64,000 nucleotides of DNA from Sphingobium cyanobacteriorum (GCF_030580935.1 NZ_JAUQOM010000003.1:248001-312000); one strand, 5' to 3'. Positions 6,964-17,871 are shown, counted from the stretch's first letter. Numbers and translations are program-made. Notes: a model not told the origin generated them from the letters alone.

Positions 6964-9925
6964 TCGGGCCCGCCCGGCGCTGTTCAGCATCCCGGCGCAC
7001 CGCGCCTTTGCCGACGCGCTGGTCGCGGGCCTGCTGGCGCAGCATCGTGGGCATCCGATGGCGCTGGCGCAGGGCATGGTGCTGCTGCCCAATAATCGTG
7101 CGATCCGGGCCGTGAGCGACGCCTTCGTCCGGCAATCGGGCGGCGGGCTGCTGTTGCCCCGGCTGGTGGCGATCGGCGACCCGGACCTGGGCGAGCAGGT
7201 CGGCGGCGCGCTCGATCCGCTGGGTGAGGACGATGCCGTGCCGCCCGCGATTGCGGCGATGCGACGCCAGATGATCCTGGCGCGCCTGGTGCAGCAGGCG
7301 AAGCCGGACGTGGATGCGGGGCAGGCGCTGCTGCTGGGGCAGGCGCTGGGCGCGGTGCTGGACCAGATGCAGGTGGAGCGGGTGGAACCGGCCGCTCTGC
7401 GTAACCTGACCCTTTCGGATGAACTGTCAAGACACTGGCAGACATCGCTGAATATATTCGAGATTGTAATCGCGCGCTGGCCCGATGAGCTGGCCCGGAC
7501 CGGTTGCATTGACCTTGCCGACCGGCGCAACCGGCTGTTCGACCGGCTGGCCGCGCGCTGGGCGGCGCATTCACCGGCGGGCTTCGTCGTGGCGGCCGGC
7601 ATTTCGACCACCGCGCCCGCCGTCGCCGGCCTGTTGCGGCGGATCGGCATGATGCCTGGCGGGATGGTGGTGTTCGCCGGCCTCGACCAGCAGATGGACG
7701 AGGAAGCGTGGGACGCGATCGGCCCGTTCGATCCCGACCCGCTGACCGGCCAGCGCAAGCCGGGGCATGAAAGCCATCCGCAATATGCGCTCAAGCGCCT
7801 GCTGGACGGCATGAGCGCGACGCGCGACGATGTGGCGCAATGGCGCTGGGGCAGCGAGCATGATGCGCGGGCGGTGCGCGGGCGCAATATTTCCAACGCC
7901 ATGCTGCCACCCAGGCTCACCAGCCGCTGGCGCGATCTCAAGACGGCGGATCGTTCGCTCGCCGGAGTCGAGGCATTGGAGGTGGCGACACCGGGCGAGG
8001 AGGCGCAGGCCATCGCCATCGCCCTGCGCGAGGCGCTGGAAACGCCCGAACGCACCGCCGCCTTGGTGACGCCCGACCGGCAACTGGCGACGCGCGTGTC
8101 GGCGCATCTGCGCCGCTGGGGGATAGAGGCGGACGACAGCGCCGGGTCGCCCCTGTCGCGGCTGTTGCCCGGCACATTGCTGATCGCGATGGCGCAGGCC
8201 GTGGCGGAGCGGTTTGCGCCGGTGCCGCTGCTGACCCTGCTCAAGCATCCGCTGGTGATGAAGGGGACGGGGCGGCTGGACTGGCTCGATGGCGTGCGCG
8301 CGCTCGACCTGCTGCTGCGCGGGCCACGGCCGCAGGCGGGGCTGGTCGGCATCGACCTGCTGATGCATCCGCGTGAGGACGACCGGCAGCGGGTGTTGCG
8401 GGACCAGGTGCGCGACTGGTGGCCGGGCGCGCGGGCGCTGCTGGAGCCGCTGGAGACGGCCTTTGCAAGCGCCGCCGACCTGGCCGGGCAACTGGCGGCG
8501 CTGCGTGAACAGGCGGGCGCGCTGACTGGCGATGCCGTCTGGGCCGGGCATCAGGGCCATGCCGCCGCCGACCTGTTTGCGGAGATGGAGGCGGCCGCGC
8601 CGGAAGGGCCGCGTCAGGCCGATCCGCGCGCGCTGCCCGCGCTGCTCGACCATATGCTGGGCGGCGTGTCGGTGCGCCCGCCGCAGGGCGGGCACCCGCG
8701 CATCGCGATACTGGGGCTGATCGAGGCGCGGCTGATGCAGGCGGACCTGATGATCCTGGGCGGCCTTAACGAAGGCACCTGGCCGGGCCTGCCCGCGCCA
8801 GACCCCTGGCTGGCGCCGCGCATCCGGCGCGAACTGGGACTACCGGGGCTGGAGACGCGCATTGGTCTGGCCGCGCATGATTTTGCCGGTGCGCTGGGCG
8901 CGCCCCATGTGCTCATCACCCGCGCGCGGCGGGGGAGCGGCGGGCCGGCGGTTGCCTCGCGCTTCTGGCTGCGGCTGAAGGCCATGGCCGGGTCGCAATG
9001 GAAGTCGGCGGATCGCTATGCCGGCTTGGCGCGGGCGATCGACACGCCGGCGGCCTATAGCCCGGCCAGGCGTCCCGCCCCCGCGCCGCCCGCGTCGGCG
9101 CGGCCCAAGGTCATTCCCGTCACCGATGTCGACCGGCTGAAGGCCGATCCCTTCGCCTTCTATGCGCGGCGCGTTTTGCGGCTGGCGCGGCTCGATCCGG
9201 TCGATGCCGATGCCGGACCGGCGTGGCGCGGGACGGCGGTGCATGACATATTGCAGCGCTGGGCCGAGGCGGGAACACTGGACCCCGCCGATCTGGAGGC
9301 GCGCGCCCGCGCCATGTTCGACCAGCCGCAGGTCCATCCATTGCTCAAGGCGCTGTGGCAGCCGCGCCTGATCGAGGCGATCCGCTGGATCGCGGCGGAA
9401 GTGGCAAGCGACAAGGCGGAAGGGCGCACCATATTAGCGGTCGAGCAGGAAGGACGGGCGGAGATTGCCGGGGTCGAGTTGATGGGCAAGGCGGACCGGG
9501 TCGACCGGCTTGCCGACGGGACGTTGGGGATCATCGACTACAAGACAGGAAAACCGCCAAGCGCGCGTCAGGTCAAGGGCGGCTACGCGCTGCAACTGGG
9601 GCTGCTTGGCCTGATCGCCGAACATGGCGGTTTCGCCAATGTGGGTGGCAAGCTGGTCGCGGGTGATTTTGAATATTGGTCGCTTGCCAAGAAGGGCGAC
9701 AATTTCGGCTATCGCGAACGGCCGGTCGATCCGCTGGGCAAGCGGGACAGGATCATCACTGCCGATTTTACGACCATCGCCTATGACCAGTTCGCGGACC
9801 TTGCGCGCGACTATCTGCTGGGAACGGCACCGTTCCGCGCGGAGATCAATCCCGAAGTCGCCAATTATGGCGATTATGACCAGTTGATGCGGCTGGAGGA
9901 ATGGTATGGCCGCGACGATGGCTAA
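6956..9925 (+). CDS. addB: Double-strand break repair protein AddB
   Basis: 989-residue subunit of the AddAB helicase-nuclease that resects double-strand breaks for RecA loading; this is the usual alphaproteobacterial substitute for RecBCD. The N-terminal half keeps the degenerate helicase-like segment (LLPNNRAIRAV). The C-terminus carries a PD-(D/E)XK nuclease core, GIIDYKTGKP at about residues 858-867. The ATG at 6956 was chosen because it gives a short overlap with murU and the sequence before it (back to 6755) is murU read in another frame. It overlaps addA by 20 bp. Confidence 0.93.
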   Translation: MGDRARPALFSIPAHRAFADALVAGLLAQHRGHPMALAQGMVLLPNNRAIRAVSDAFVRQSGGGLLLPRLVAIGDPDLGEQVGGALDPLGEDDAVPPAIAAMRRQMILARLVQQAKPDVDAGQALLLGQALGAVLDQMQVERVEPAALRNLTLSDELSRHWQTSLNIFEIVIARWPDELARTGCIDLADRRNRLFDRLAARWAAHSPAGFVVAAGISTTAPAVAGLLRRIGMMPGGMVVFAGLDQQMDEEAWDAIGPFDPDPLTGQRKPGHESHPQYALKRLLDGMSATRDDVAQWRWGSEHDARAVRGRNISNAMLPPRLTSRWRDLKTADRSLAGVEALEVATPGEEAQAIAIALREALETPERTAALVTPDRQLATRVSAHLRRWGIEADDSAGSPLSRLLPGTLLIAMAQAVAERFAPVPLLTLLKHPLVMKGTGRLDWLDGVRALDLLLRGPRPQAGLVGIDLLMHPREDDRQRVLRDQVRDWWPGARALLEPLETAFASAADLAGQLAALREQAGALTGDAVWAGHQGHAAADLFAEMEAAAPEGPRQADPRALPALLDHMLGGVSVRPPQGGHPRIAILGLIEARLMQADLMILGGLNEGTWPGLPAPDPWLAPRIRRELGLPGLETRIGLAAHDFAGALGAPHVLITRARRGSGGPAVASRFWLRLKAMAGSQWKSADRYAGLARAIDTPAAYSPARRPAPAPPASARPKVIPVTDVDRLKADPFAFYARRVLRLARLDPVDADAGPAWRGTAVHDILQRWAEAGTLDPADLEARARAMFDQPQVHPLLKALWQPRLIEAIRWIAAEVASDKAEGRTILAVEQEGRAEIAGVELMGKADRVDRLADGTLGIIDYKTGKPPSARQVKGGYALQLGLLGLIAEHGGFANVGGKLVAGDFEYWSLAKKGDNFGYRERPVDPLGKRDRIITADFTTIAYDQFADLARDYLLGTAPFRAEINPEVANYGDYDQLMRLEEWYGRDDG

Positions 9926-12900
9926 GGCCGCTTCCCCCTTGCAGCGCCTGCTGGGCGATCAGGCGCGCGCCGCCGCGCCCGACGCCCATGTCTGGCTGTC
10001 GGCGTCCGCCGGTACGGGCAAGACCCATGTGCTGACCGCGCGCGTGTTCCGCCTGCTTTTGCAGGGGGTGCGGCCGGAAAATATCCTGTGCCTGACCTTT
10101 ACCAAGGCGGGCGCGGCGGAAATGGCCGATCGCATCCATGACCGGCTGGCCGCCTGGGTGCAGATGGACGACAAGGGGCTGTTCGCCGATCTGGAGGCGC
10201 TGGGCGAGGAATCCGGGCCGCCCGCGCGTGACTATGCCCGCCGCCTGTTCGCCGAAGTGCTGGAATCGACCGGCGGCGGCCTGCGTATCCAGACCATCCA
10301 TGGCTTTTGCCAGCAATTGCTGACCGCCTTCCCGCTGGAGGCCGACCTGGCGCCGGGCTTCCGCCCGCTCGACCAGCGCGAACAGTCCGGCCTGGCGCGG
10401 CAGACGCTGGCCGATCTGGTGGTGCGCGCGCAGGAACAGGGCGACGACGCGCTGATGTGCGCGCTCCAGGCGCTCAGCCTGCGGCTGGGCGAGGGCGGGG
10501 CGGAACAGTATCTGTTGCGCTGCGCGGCGCGGGGCGAGGCGCTGGACGGGCTGCCGGAAGCGATCGCGCCCTGGCTGGCGACGGAACTGGGATTGCCGGA
10601 CGGCGATATCGATCAATGGCTGGCCGAACAATGCCGGGACGACCTCTTCGACATGCGGGCGCTCGACTGGATCGTGCGCGCCAATGTCGATTGGGGCAAG
10701 GCGCGCGCACTGGAACGGTGTGACCGGATCGCGGCGTGGCGCGGGCTGGACCCCGCCGGGCGGGCGGCGGGGCTGGCCGACCTGCACCGCGCCTGGGCCA
10801 AGGCGGATGGCGATTTTCTGGAGAGCAAGGGCTATGTCCCGCCGATGGACGGCTATGCCGACATGGCCCGGCGGCTCTACGACCGCTGCGGCGCCCTGAT
10901 CGCGATGAAGCTGCGCGCTGATTATGCCGCGCTGCTCGCAGAGGCGCTCCATGCCGGGCGAGCCTATGCGCGCGCCTATGCGCAGGCCAAGCGGCTGGCC
11001 GGGGCGGTGGATTTCGACGATCTGATCGCGCGCGCCGCCAGCCTGCTGGAACAGGACGGCATCGCCGAATGGATCCGCTACAAGCTGGACCAGCGGATCG
11101 ACCATATATTGGTGGACGAGGCGCAGGACACCAACGCCGCGCAATGGCGGATCGTCCGCACGCTGGCGGAGGAATTTTTCGCGGTCGAATGGGAGCCGGG
11201 GCAGAAAGTCCGCACCATCTTCACCGTGGGCGATTTCAAGCAGGCGATCTTCGGTTTCCAGGGCACCAGTCCCGCCAATTTCGCCGCTGCCCAGCTCTTG
11301 TTCGAGCGGGACGCCCATCGGTCGGGTCATGACTTCTTCAACCTCTCGCTCGACCGCAGTTTCCGCTCGACGCCGGCGGTGCTGGACGTGGTGGACCGCA
11401 CCATCGCCACCCTGCGCGGCGAGCGGCTGGGGCTGGAGAGCGGGGACGTGCGCCACATCAGCGCCAACCGTCATCCCGGCGAAGTGCTGCTGTGGAAGCC
11501 GGTGGTCGCCAACCAAAGCGAAGAAGCCGGGGGCGAGGAGGATTGGGCCGACGATCAGGAGCGGATGCTGGCGCAGAATATCGCCCGGCAGATACGCCAG
11601 TGGATCGACGACGGGCTGATGCTGGAAAGCCGGGGCCGCCCGGTGCGCGCGGGCGACATCATGATCCTGGTGCGGCGGCGCAGCGAACTGGCGCGGCTGA
11701 TCGTCGCGCGCCTCTATGAAGAACAGGTCGCGGTGGCGGGGATCGACCGGCTGCGGCTCAATGCGCCGCTGGCGGTGCGCGATCTGCTCGCCGCATTGCG
11801 CTTTGCGGTGCAGCCGGAGGATGAACTGAACCTCGCCGCGCTGCTGGTGTCGCCGCTGATCGGCTGGACCCAGGACGAACTGATGACCCGCCTGATCGGG
11901 CGCAAGGCGGGCCTGTGGCGGCATCTGAACCAGACGCTGGACGATGCTGTGCTCAGGCCGCTGCGCGACCTGCTGGGCGTCGCGGATTTCACCACCCCCT
12001 ATCGCTATCTGGAGGCGATCCTGTCCGGGCCGATGGACGGGCGGCGCCGGCTGATCGCGCGGCTGGGGGCGGAGGCGGCGGACCCGATCGAGGAATTGCT
12101 GAACGCCGCGCTCGCTTTCGAGAGCGACGACCATCCCTCGCTCCAGCGTTTCATCGACTGGTTCGACCGGGGCGAGGTGGACATTGTGCGCGATGCGGCG
12201 GCGGCCGGCGACATGCTGCGGCTGCTGACCGTGCATGGGGCCAAGGGGTTGCAGGCGCCGATCGTCATACTGGCCGACGCCTGCCTTGATCCCGATGCGG
12301 GCAACCGGGCGGATTGGCTGCTGTGGAACGGGCTGCCGGTCCTGCCCCCGCGCAAGGCGGAAAAGCAGGGACCGATCGGGGATGTCGCCGAAGCTGCGGC
12401 GCGGGTCGAGCGCGAGGAGCATTGGCGGCTGCTCTATGTGGCGCTGACCCGCGCCGAAGAGAAGCTGATCGTCGCCGGATCGCTGGGGCCGCGCGCCAGG
12501 GGAGAGGTGAAGCCGGAAAGCTGGTTCGCCGCCGTCGAGGGCGCGATGGTGTCGCTGGGCGCGGAATGGGATGCCGATCCGATCTGGGGCGCGGCGCGGC
12601 GCTGGCGGGGCAGCGAGCAACTGCCACCGAAGAAGGCGGAACCGGAAACGGCGATGGTGCAGGCGGCGCTGGCCGAACCGGACTGGCTGCGCCAGGCGGC
12701 TCCGGCCGAGGCCCGCCCGCCGCGCCCGCTCGCGCCATCGGCGCAGGTCGAGGATGATGTGCCCTATCCGCCGCCGACCCCGGCGATGCGCGCGGCGGCG
12801 GAGCGCGGTCGCTGGCTTCACGCCCTGTTCGAACGATTGCCCGCCATAGCGCTGGATCGCCGGCGCGACGCGGCCGACCGTTGGCTGGCGCAGCAGGGGC

Positions 12901-13346
12901 TGGCCGATGCGGAGCAGCGTCATGACGTCATCGGCCAGGCGCTGCGGGTGATCGAATCGCCCGATTTCGCAGCCTTGTTCGGGCCCGACGCGCTGGCCGA
13001 AGCGCCGATCGCGGCGGTGGTCGGGGACGCGGTGATCGCCGGCACGGTCGATCGGCTGTGCATCGGGCCGGACCGGGTCCAGTTCGTCGATTTCAAGACC
13101 GGACGGGTCGTGCCGCTCAGCCTGGCGGACGTGCCGGACGCGCATGTGCGGCAGATGGCGGCCTATGCCGCCGCGCTGGGCGTGATCTTCCCCGACCGCA
13201 TCATCGAGGCGGGGCTGCTCTATACCAGCGCGCCACGCCTCATCAGCCTGCCGCCCGCGCTGCTGGCGGCGCACAAGCCGGGCTTTGCGCCCGCGCAGGA
13301 GAATTTGCCGCTGTCGCCCGTTGAGCCGGACGGGCGCGCATCCTAG
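9906..13346 (+). CDS. addA: Double-strand break repair helicase-nuclease AddA
   Basis: 1146-residue UvrD-like helicase with a C-terminal nuclease. Walker A ASAGTGKT at residues 33-40, Walker B DEAQD at 404-408, the helicase motif [10 protein letters not shown], and the nuclease motif VDFKTGR around residue 1062. With AddB it forms the break-resection complex. The ATG at 9906 has GGAGG 6 nt upstream; a downstream ATG at 9918 is less well placed. The long open frame on the opposite strand is a GC-rich shadow. Confidence 0.95.
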   Translation: MAATMAKAASPLQRLLGDQARAAAPDAHVWLSASAGTGKTHVLTARVFRLLLQGVRPENILCLTFTKAGAAEMADRIHDRLAAWVQMDDKGLFADLEALGEESGPPARDYARRLFAEVLESTGGGLRIQTIHGFCQQLLTAFPLEADLAPGFRPLDQREQSGLARQTLADLVVRAQEQGDDALMCALQALSLRLGEGGAEQYLLRCAARGEALDGLPEAIAPWLATELGLPDGDIDQWLAEQCRDDLFDMRALDWIVRANVDWGKARALERCDRIAAWRGLDPAGRAAGLADLHRAWAKADGDFLESKGYVPPMDGYADMARRLYDRCGALIAMKLRADYAALLAEALHAGRAYARAYAQAKRLAGAVDFDDLIARAASLLEQDGIAEWIRYKLDQRIDHILVDEAQDTNAAQWRIVRTLAEEFFAVEWEPGQKVRTIFTVGDFKQAIFGFQGTSPANFAAAQLLFERDAHRSGHDFFNLSLDRSFRSTPAVLDVVDRTIATLRGERLGLESGDVRHISANRHPGEVLLWKPVVANQSEEAGGEEDWADDQERMLAQNIARQIRQWIDDGLMLESRGRPVRAGDIMILVRRRSELARLIVARLYEEQVAVAGIDRLRLNAPLAVRDLLAALRFAVQPEDELNLAALLVSPLIGWTQDELMTRLIGRKAGLWRHLNQTLDDAVLRPLRDLLGVADFTTPYRYLEAILSGPMDGRRRLIARLGAEAADPIEELLNAALAFESDDHPSLQRFIDWFDRGEVDIVRDAAAAGDMLRLLTVHGAKGLQAPIVILADACLDPDAGNRADWLLWNGLPVLPPRKAEKQGPIGDVAEAAARVEREEHWRLLYVALTRAEEKLIVAGSLGPRARGEVKPESWFAAVEGAMVSLGAEWDADPIWGAARRWRGSEQLPPKKAEPETAMVQAALAEPDWLRQAAPAEARPPRPLAPSAQVEDDVPYPPPTPAMRAAAERGRWLHALFERLPAIALDRRRDAADRWLAQQGLADAEQRHDVIGQALRVIESPDFAALFGPDALAEAPIAAVVGDAVIAGTVDRLCIGPDRVQFVDFKTGRVVPLSLADVPDAHVRQMAAYAAALGVIFPDRIIEAGLLYTSAPRLISLPPALLAAHKPGFAPAQENLPLSPVEPDGRAS

Positions 13347-13372
13347 ATACGTCCCAACCAAAGGAGATACGC

Positions 13373-13693
13373 ATGGCCACCAAGGCAGTTACCGATGTCA
13401 GCTTCAAGGCTGACGTGATCGATTCCGACAAGCCCGTGCTTGTCGATTTCTGGGCCGAATGGTGCGGCCCGTGCAAGATGATCGGCCCCGCCCTGGAGGA
13501 AATCTCCGAGGAACTGGCCGACCGGCTGGTCATCGCCAAGGTCAATATCGACGAAAATCCCGACGCGCCGGGCCAATATGGCGTGCGCGGCATCCCGACG
13601 ATGATCCTGTTCAAAAATGGCGAAGCGGCCGCCACCAAGGTCGGCGCCGCACCCAAGAGCGCGCTCAAGGGCTGGATCGAAAGCGTCCTGTGA
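13373..13693 (+). CDS. trxA: Thioredoxin TrxA
   Basis: 106-residue canonical thioredoxin with the redox motif WCGPC (W30, C31, C34) and the cis-proline segment GIPTMILF. It is a general cytosolic disulfide reductase and electron donor for ribonucleotide reductase and methionine sulfoxide reductase. AGGAG lies 8 nt before the ATG. It lies 26 bp after addA, a common alphaproteobacterial arrangement, and is probably the last gene of the divL-addA transcript. Confidence 0.97.
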   Translation: MATKAVTDVSFKADVIDSDKPVLVDFWAEWCGPCKMIGPALEEISEELADRLVIAKVNIDENPDAPGQYGVRGIPTMILFKNGEAAATKVGAAPKSALKGWIESVL

Positions 13694-13702
13694 GCTGATG
13701 AA

Positions 13703-13736
13703 CGGCCGGCCTGTGCCAGCGGTATCAGGCCGGCCG
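13703..13736 (+). terminator. GC-rich hairpin after trxA (possible terminator)
   Basis: CGGCCGGCCTG pairs perfectly with CAGGCCGGCCG (11 bp) across a 12-nt loop, 9 bp after the trxA stop. It lacks a T-tract, so it may stop transcription weakly or only stabilise the 3' end. Confidence 0.5.
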
Positions 13737-13806
13737 CCCGCACGGTCGACGACAGGCCGCGCATGCCGGCGCGCATCGCAGGGGCGGGCATGCGCGGGCA
13801 GGACAA

Positions 13807-13851
13807 GCCGGAAAATATCGGGCCGGAAAATGTCGGGCCGGAAAATATCGG
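13807..13851. repeat. Three tandem 15-bp repeats
   Basis: The unit GCCGGAAAATATCGG occurs three times head to tail; the middle copy has TGT in place of TAT. It ends 1 bp before the 3' end of the minus-strand tRNA-Pro gene and is therefore in its trailer. No coding frame uses it. Confidence 0.9.
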
Positions 13852-13929
<78 letters not shown>

Positions 13930-14152
13930 ACGAGGGGTCGCCTTAGCGGGGAAAAGCGAGCGGCGTCAATCGCGATCGGCCGGTTGGCGAAAGAAAAGCC
14001 ACTTCGGCAGGATGATACCATTGGCCCGGCCCGACTGACGGGATGACATGCCCTTTTCGTCCGCTACTCTTCGGGACGGACGAGCGGGAAATCGGTGCCA
14101 TTGCCTGGTTCGGCGCATGGGTTCGGCGCATCCGTTCCGGGCATCCACATAC

Positions 14153-14186
14153 GAAAAGGGCGGGCCGCAGGGAGCGGCCCGCCCTT
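14153..14186 (-). terminator. Rho-independent terminator of the small lipoprotein gene
   Basis: An 11-bp stem GGGCGGGCCGC/GCGGCCCGCCC (14158-14168 with 14174-14184) with loop AGGGA. It is followed, in the minus direction, by TTTT. It lies 25 bp beyond the stop at 14210. Confidence 0.8.
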
Positions 14187-14209
14187 CGAATATCTCGCTA
14201 ATGCGAATA

Positions 14210-14422
14210 TTACATCGCGTTCGCGGCGTTCCCGGCAACGTTGGCGGCGTTAGCAGCTTCGTTGGCGGCGTTCGCGGCGTTGTCAGCAGCGTTGACGGCG
14301 TTTTCGACAACGTTCTCGACGACAGCGTTCGAAGCGTTCGCGGTCTCGTTGGCCGGCTTCTCACCGCAAGCGGCGAGGGCCATCAGGCTGGCCGAAGCGA
14401 AAACAACTGCGATCTTCTTCAT
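14210..14422 (-). CDS. Small Asn/Ala-rich lipoprotein, function unknown
   Basis: 70 residues. The N-terminus is a lipoprotein signal: basic MKK, hydrophobic core, and lipobox LAAC with the lipidated cysteine at residue 19. The mature part is almost only Asn, Ala, Glu and Val in repeats of the type NAAN and ENAV, giving a low-complexity, probably helical or disordered tail in the envelope. A CATAAT -10-like box lies just upstream and a strong terminator follows, so it is an independently expressed single gene. Entericidin-like size, but no sequence match is claimed. The start was placed at MKK because the upstream ATG at 14443 would prevent lipobox use. Confidence 0.8.
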   Translation of the reverse strand: MKKIAVVFASASLMALAACGEKPANETANASNAVVENVVENAVNAADNAANAANEAANAANVAGNAANAM

Positions 14423-14577
14423 TGTGTACGGCTCCCATAGCATTATGCCGCGTCAGGCACTTTACATGTGACCCTACGCGAGCGACCCGCATTAACGTGT
14501 GCGATGCACAAATCAATGCTTTTCTGCGCCGGTGAAACGAAGGAATCACGCGACAGGATGTTCTCTACTATAAAAGT

Positions 14578-15951
14578 TCAGTTAATGCCGAATGTTTCTG
14601 GGGCGTTGGCGACGAGGTTCAGCGTCACCGCCCATGCCGCGACATTCTGGCGCAACTGGGCCGGATCAACCTTGTCCAGCGTATCGTCGGGCGTGTGGTG
14701 CAGGTCGAAATAGCGTGTGCCATCCTGTTGCAGGTCGATCACCGGCACCCCGGCCTTCACCAGCGGGGCGATATCCGCGCCGCCGCCGGCTTCCTGTCTG
14801 CTCGCGGCCACGCCCAGCGGGGCAAGCTCCCTGGCGATGCGCGCGGCCAGCGCCTCATGCCCCGGCGGCAGTTTGAAGTCGACGCGCCAGATACGATCCG
14901 CCCCGAAATCCGATTCGATCGCCAGTGCATGCTTTTCCGTCCCATGCGCCTTGTCATAGGCGCGCGCACCGTCGCCGCCGACTTCCTCCGCGCCCGCCAT
15001 CAGCACCCGGATGGTGCGCCGGGGCCGGCCCGCCTTTGCGACCTGCAACGCGGACGCCGCAGCAATGCCGCATCCCGTCGCGTCGTCGATGGCGCCGGTG
15101 CCCTGGTCCCAACTGTCGAGGTGGCAGGCGGCAATCACGACGCCCGCCGCCGGATCGCTGCCGGGGATTTCGGCGATGACATTGCCGGATGGCTGATCCT
15201 TCAGCATCTTCGATGTCAACATGAGGTGCAGTTTCACCGGCTGGCCGCGTTTCACCACGCGCACAAGCTGCTCTGCGTCCGGCACGCTGAGCGCGGCGGC
15301 CGGGATCGGCGTCACGCCGTCCGCCCACATCTGCACGCCGGTATGGGGCAGGCGATGATGATCGGTGCCGATCGACCGGATCAGGATGGCGATCGCGCCC
15401 TTCTTCGCCGCGATGCTCGGCCCCTGCCGCCGCGCCGCGCCATAATAGCCGTAGGAGGAGCCGTCCTGCGTCGCCGTCATGCCATGGTCGACAAAGACGA
15501 TCCGCCCCTTGATGCTTGCTTCGGGCGCCGCTTCCAGGTCGGCGATGCCGGGGAAATAGACGATGTCGCCCTCAATGCCCTTGTCGCTGGTCGACCCGCT
15601 GTTGCCCAGCGCCGCCAGCACCAGATTTTGCGGGAAGGGGCTGATGATCCGCGCTTCATCCTTGCCGCGGACCCATACCGGCATCGTATAGGGTTCGGCC
15701 CGCACATTGCTGAACCCCAGCGCCTTGAGCTTTGCCACGGCCCAGTCGCGGGCGCGCGCTTCCTGTGGCGTGCCGGCGGGGCGGGGACCGACTTCGGTGG
15801 TCAGCCCTTCGGTGAAGGCGAAGGCCACATCATCCTTGAGCGCCGCGTCGCGTATCGCGGCGCTGTCCGCCGGGGCGGCATGGGAAGGGGCGGGGGTGAA
15901 GATGCTGCCAAGGAGGAGGGCGGCCAGCGTGCCCGATCGGATTTTCTGCAT
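14578..15951 (-). CDS. Exported M28-family zinc aminopeptidase/carboxypeptidase
   Basis: 457 residues with a Sec signal peptide ending around APSHA (residue 25). A PA-like insert (about 125-230) precedes the M28 catalytic domain. The two-zinc site is visible: H277 in ACHLDSWD, D289 in AIDDATG, E322/E323 in AGAEEVG, D348 in ESDFGAD and H418/H419 in DLHHTPDDT. This resembles the carboxypeptidase Q/aminopeptidase branch of M28 and suggests periplasmic digestion of peptides. It is divergent from ettA with about 100 bp between starts. Confidence 0.88.
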   Translation of the reverse strand: MQKIRSGTLAALLLGSIFTPAPSHAAPADSAAIRDAALKDDVAFAFTEGLTTEVGPRPAGTPQEARARDWAVAKLKALGFSNVRAEPYTMPVWVRGKDEARIISPFPQNLVLAALGNSGSTSDKGIEGDIVYFPGIADLEAAPEASIKGRIVFVDHGMTATQDGSSYGYYGAARRQGPSIAAKKGAIAILIRSIGTDHHRLPHTGVQMWADGVTPIPAAALSVPDAEQLVRVVKRGQPVKLHLMLTSKMLKDQPSGNVIAEIPGSDPAAGVVIAACHLDSWDQGTGAIDDATGCGIAAASALQVAKAGRPRRTIRVLMAGAEEVGGDGARAYDKAHGTEKHALAIESDFGADRIWRVDFKLPPGHEALAARIARELAPLGVAASRQEAGGGADIAPLVKAGVPVIDLQQDGTRYFDLHHTPDDTLDKVDPAQLRQNVAAWAVTLNLVANAPETFGIN

Positions 15952-16051
15952 GGATCGAAGCGTAGCGGGCCATCACCCATTTGCCAATGCGTCCCGCCTC
16001 CGCTAACTCCGCGCCAAATCCTCTCAATCCCATCGTTGGAGCTGCCCGAAC

Positions 16052-17737
16052 ATGTCCGCCTCCTCGCAATATGCCTATGTCATGAAGAGCATGACCAAGA
16101 CCTTCCCCGGCGCGGCCAAGCCGGTGCTGAACAACATCAACCTGCAATTCTACCGTGGGTCCAAGATCGGCATCGTCGGCCCGAACGGCGCTGGCAAATC
16201 CACGCTGATCAAGATCATGGCCGGCATCGACACCGATTTTTCCGGTGAAGCCTGGCCGGGCGAGAATATCACCGTGGGCTACCTGCCGCAGGAACCGCAG
16301 CTTGATCCCAACAAGAGCGTGCTGGAAAATGTGAAGGACGGCGCCCGCGACATTGCCGACAAGATGGATCGCTTCAACGAGATCAGCAACATCATGGGCG
16401 ACCCGCCCGAAGATGTCGATTTCGACGCGCTGATGGAGGAAATGGGCACGCTCCAGGAACAGATCGACGCCGTGGATGGCTGGACGCTCGACAACCAGCT
16501 CGAAATCGCGATGGAGGCGCTGCGCTGCCCGCCGTCCGACTGGTCGGTGGAAAATCTGTCGGGCGGTGAAAAGCGCCGCATCGCGCTGACCCGCCTGCTG
16601 ATCCAGAAGCCGGACATATTGCTGCTCGACGAACCGACCAACCATCTCGACGCCGAAAGCGTCACCTGGCTGGAAAATCACCTGAAGGAATATGCCGGGT
16701 CGGTGCTGATGATCACCCATGACCGCTACTTCCTCGACAATGTGGTGGGCTGGATTCTCGAACTCGATCGCGGCAAATATTTCCCTTATGAAGGCAACTA
16801 CTCCACCTATCTGGAGAAGAAGGCCAAGCGTCTGGAGCAGGAGGACCGTGAGGCCACCGGCCGGCAAAAGGCGATCAATGACGAGCTGGAATGGATCAGG
16901 CAGGGACCGAAGGGCCGCCAGACCAAGTCCAAGGCGCGCATCAAGAAGTTCGAGGAACTGGTCGCGGGCCAGAACAACCGCTCGCCCGGCAAGGCGCAGA
17001 TCGTCATCCAGGTGCCTGAACGCCTGGGCGGCAAGGTGATCGAATTCAAGAACATCACCAAGTCGTTCGGCGACAAGCTGCTGTTCGAGGATCTGTCCTT
17101 CCTGCTGCCGCCCGGTGGCATCGTCGGCGTGATCGGGCCGAACGGCGCGGGTAAATCGACCCTGTTCAAGCTGATCACCGGCCAGGAAAAGCCCGATTCG
17201 GGCGAGATCGACATCGGCACGACCGTCCGCCTGGGCTTTGTCGACCAGAGCCGCGACCATCTGGACGACAGCAAGAATGTCTGGGAAGAAGTGTCCGATG
17301 GCCTCGATTATGTGAAGGTCAACGGCCACGACATGTCGACGCGGGCCTATGTCGGCGCCTTCAACTTCAAGGGGCAGGACCAGCAGAAGAATGTCGGCAA
17401 GCTGTCTGGTGGTGAACGCAACCGCGTTCACATCGCCAAGATGCTGAAAAAAGGCGGCAACGTCCTGCTGCTCGACGAACCGACCAACGATCTCGATGTC
17501 GAAACGCTGGGCGCGCTGGAAGAAGCGATCGAAAATTTCGCCGGTTGCGCCGTGGTCATCAGCCATGACCGCTTCTTCCTCGATCGCCTGGCCACCCATA
17601 TCCTGGCGTTCGAAGGCAACAGCCATGTCGAATGGTTCGAAGGCAATTTCGAAGCCTATGAAGAGGACAAGCGCCGCCGCCTGGGCGATGCGGCCGACCG
17701 TCCGACGGCGCTGGCCTACAAGAAATTGACCCGCTGA
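16052..17737 (+). CDS. ettA: Energy-dependent translational throttle protein EttA (ABC-F)
   Basis: 561 residues, close to the E. coli length of 555. Two ABC ATPase domains without membrane segments: Walker [10 protein letters not shown] at residues 43-51 and again at 362-370, each with LSGGE signatures and DEPTNHLD or DEPTNDLD Walker B regions. ABC-F proteins bind the ribosomal E site; EttA gates entry into elongation according to ADP/ATP ratio. The charged linker between the domains ([12 protein letters not shown]) fits the P-site tRNA-interaction motif. GGAG lies about 13 nt before the ATG. A long hairpin and a terminator lie downstream. Confidence 0.95.
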   Translation: MSASSQYAYVMKSMTKTFPGAAKPVLNNINLQFYRGSKIGIVGPNGAGKSTLIKIMAGIDTDFSGEAWPGENITVGYLPQEPQLDPNKSVLENVKDGARDIADKMDRFNEISNIMGDPPEDVDFDALMEEMGTLQEQIDAVDGWTLDNQLEIAMEALRCPPSDWSVENLSGGEKRRIALTRLLIQKPDILLLDEPTNHLDAESVTWLENHLKEYAGSVLMITHDRYFLDNVVGWILELDRGKYFPYEGNYSTYLEKKAKRLEQEDREATGRQKAINDELEWIRQGPKGRQTKSKARIKKFEELVAGQNNRSPGKAQIVIQVPERLGGKVIEFKNITKSFGDKLLFEDLSFLLPPGGIVGVIGPNGAGKSTLFKLITGQEKPDSGEIDIGTTVRLGFVDQSRDHLDDSKNVWEEVSDGLDYVKVNGHDMSTRAYVGAFNFKGQDQQKNVGKLSGGERNRVHIAKMLKKGGNVLLLDEPTNDLDVETLGALEEAIENFAGCAVVISHDRFFLDRLATHILAFEGNSHVEWFEGNFEAYEEDKRRRLGDAADRPTALAYKKLTR

Positions 17738-17756
17738 CTGGGCAACGGGCGCAAGC

Positions 17757-17797
17757 GCCAGCAGTGCAGTTGCAATATTTGCAACTGCACTGCTGGC
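17757..17797. repeat. Perfect 19-bp inverted repeat, 3-nt loop
   Basis: GCCAGCAGTGCAGTTGCAA at 17757-17775 is exactly complementary to 17779-17797, with TAT between. It starts 19 bp after the ettA stop. No T-tract follows on the + strand. It can be a transcript-stabilising hairpin in the ettA 3' UTR or a DNA-level binding site; the central TTGCAA...TTGCAA is itself an operator-like palindrome. Confidence 0.9.
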
Positions 17798-17799
17798 CT

Positions 17800-17871
17800 T
17801 CGCACTTGAGATGTTTGCGCTAACATAACAGAAGGAGCGGGCCTTTCAGGCATCCTCTCCTAAAACTTTAC
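17800..17871 (+). ncRNA. Candidate small RNA or long ettA 3' UTR
   Basis: The stretch between the ettA hairpin and the terminator at 17872 has no ORF. It contains a weak promoter-like pair (TTCGCA near 17799, TAACAT at 17821, 16-nt spacer) and foldable segments: AGGAG near 17834 with CTCCT near 17858, enclosing GCC-TTTCA-GGC. The CTCTCCT run could act as an anti-Shine-Dalgarno loop. It may instead be only the trailer of ettA mRNA; no homolog search was possible. Confidence 0.3.

Noticed and set aside
9846..13361. Open reading frame of 1171 codons on the minus strand opposite addA
   Set aside because: Arg/Gln/His-rich shadow typical of GC-rich DNA; the + strand has complete helicase and nuclease motifs.
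13807..13851. CRISPR-like array
   Set aside because: Only three contiguous 15-bp units with no spacers; a simple tandem repeat.
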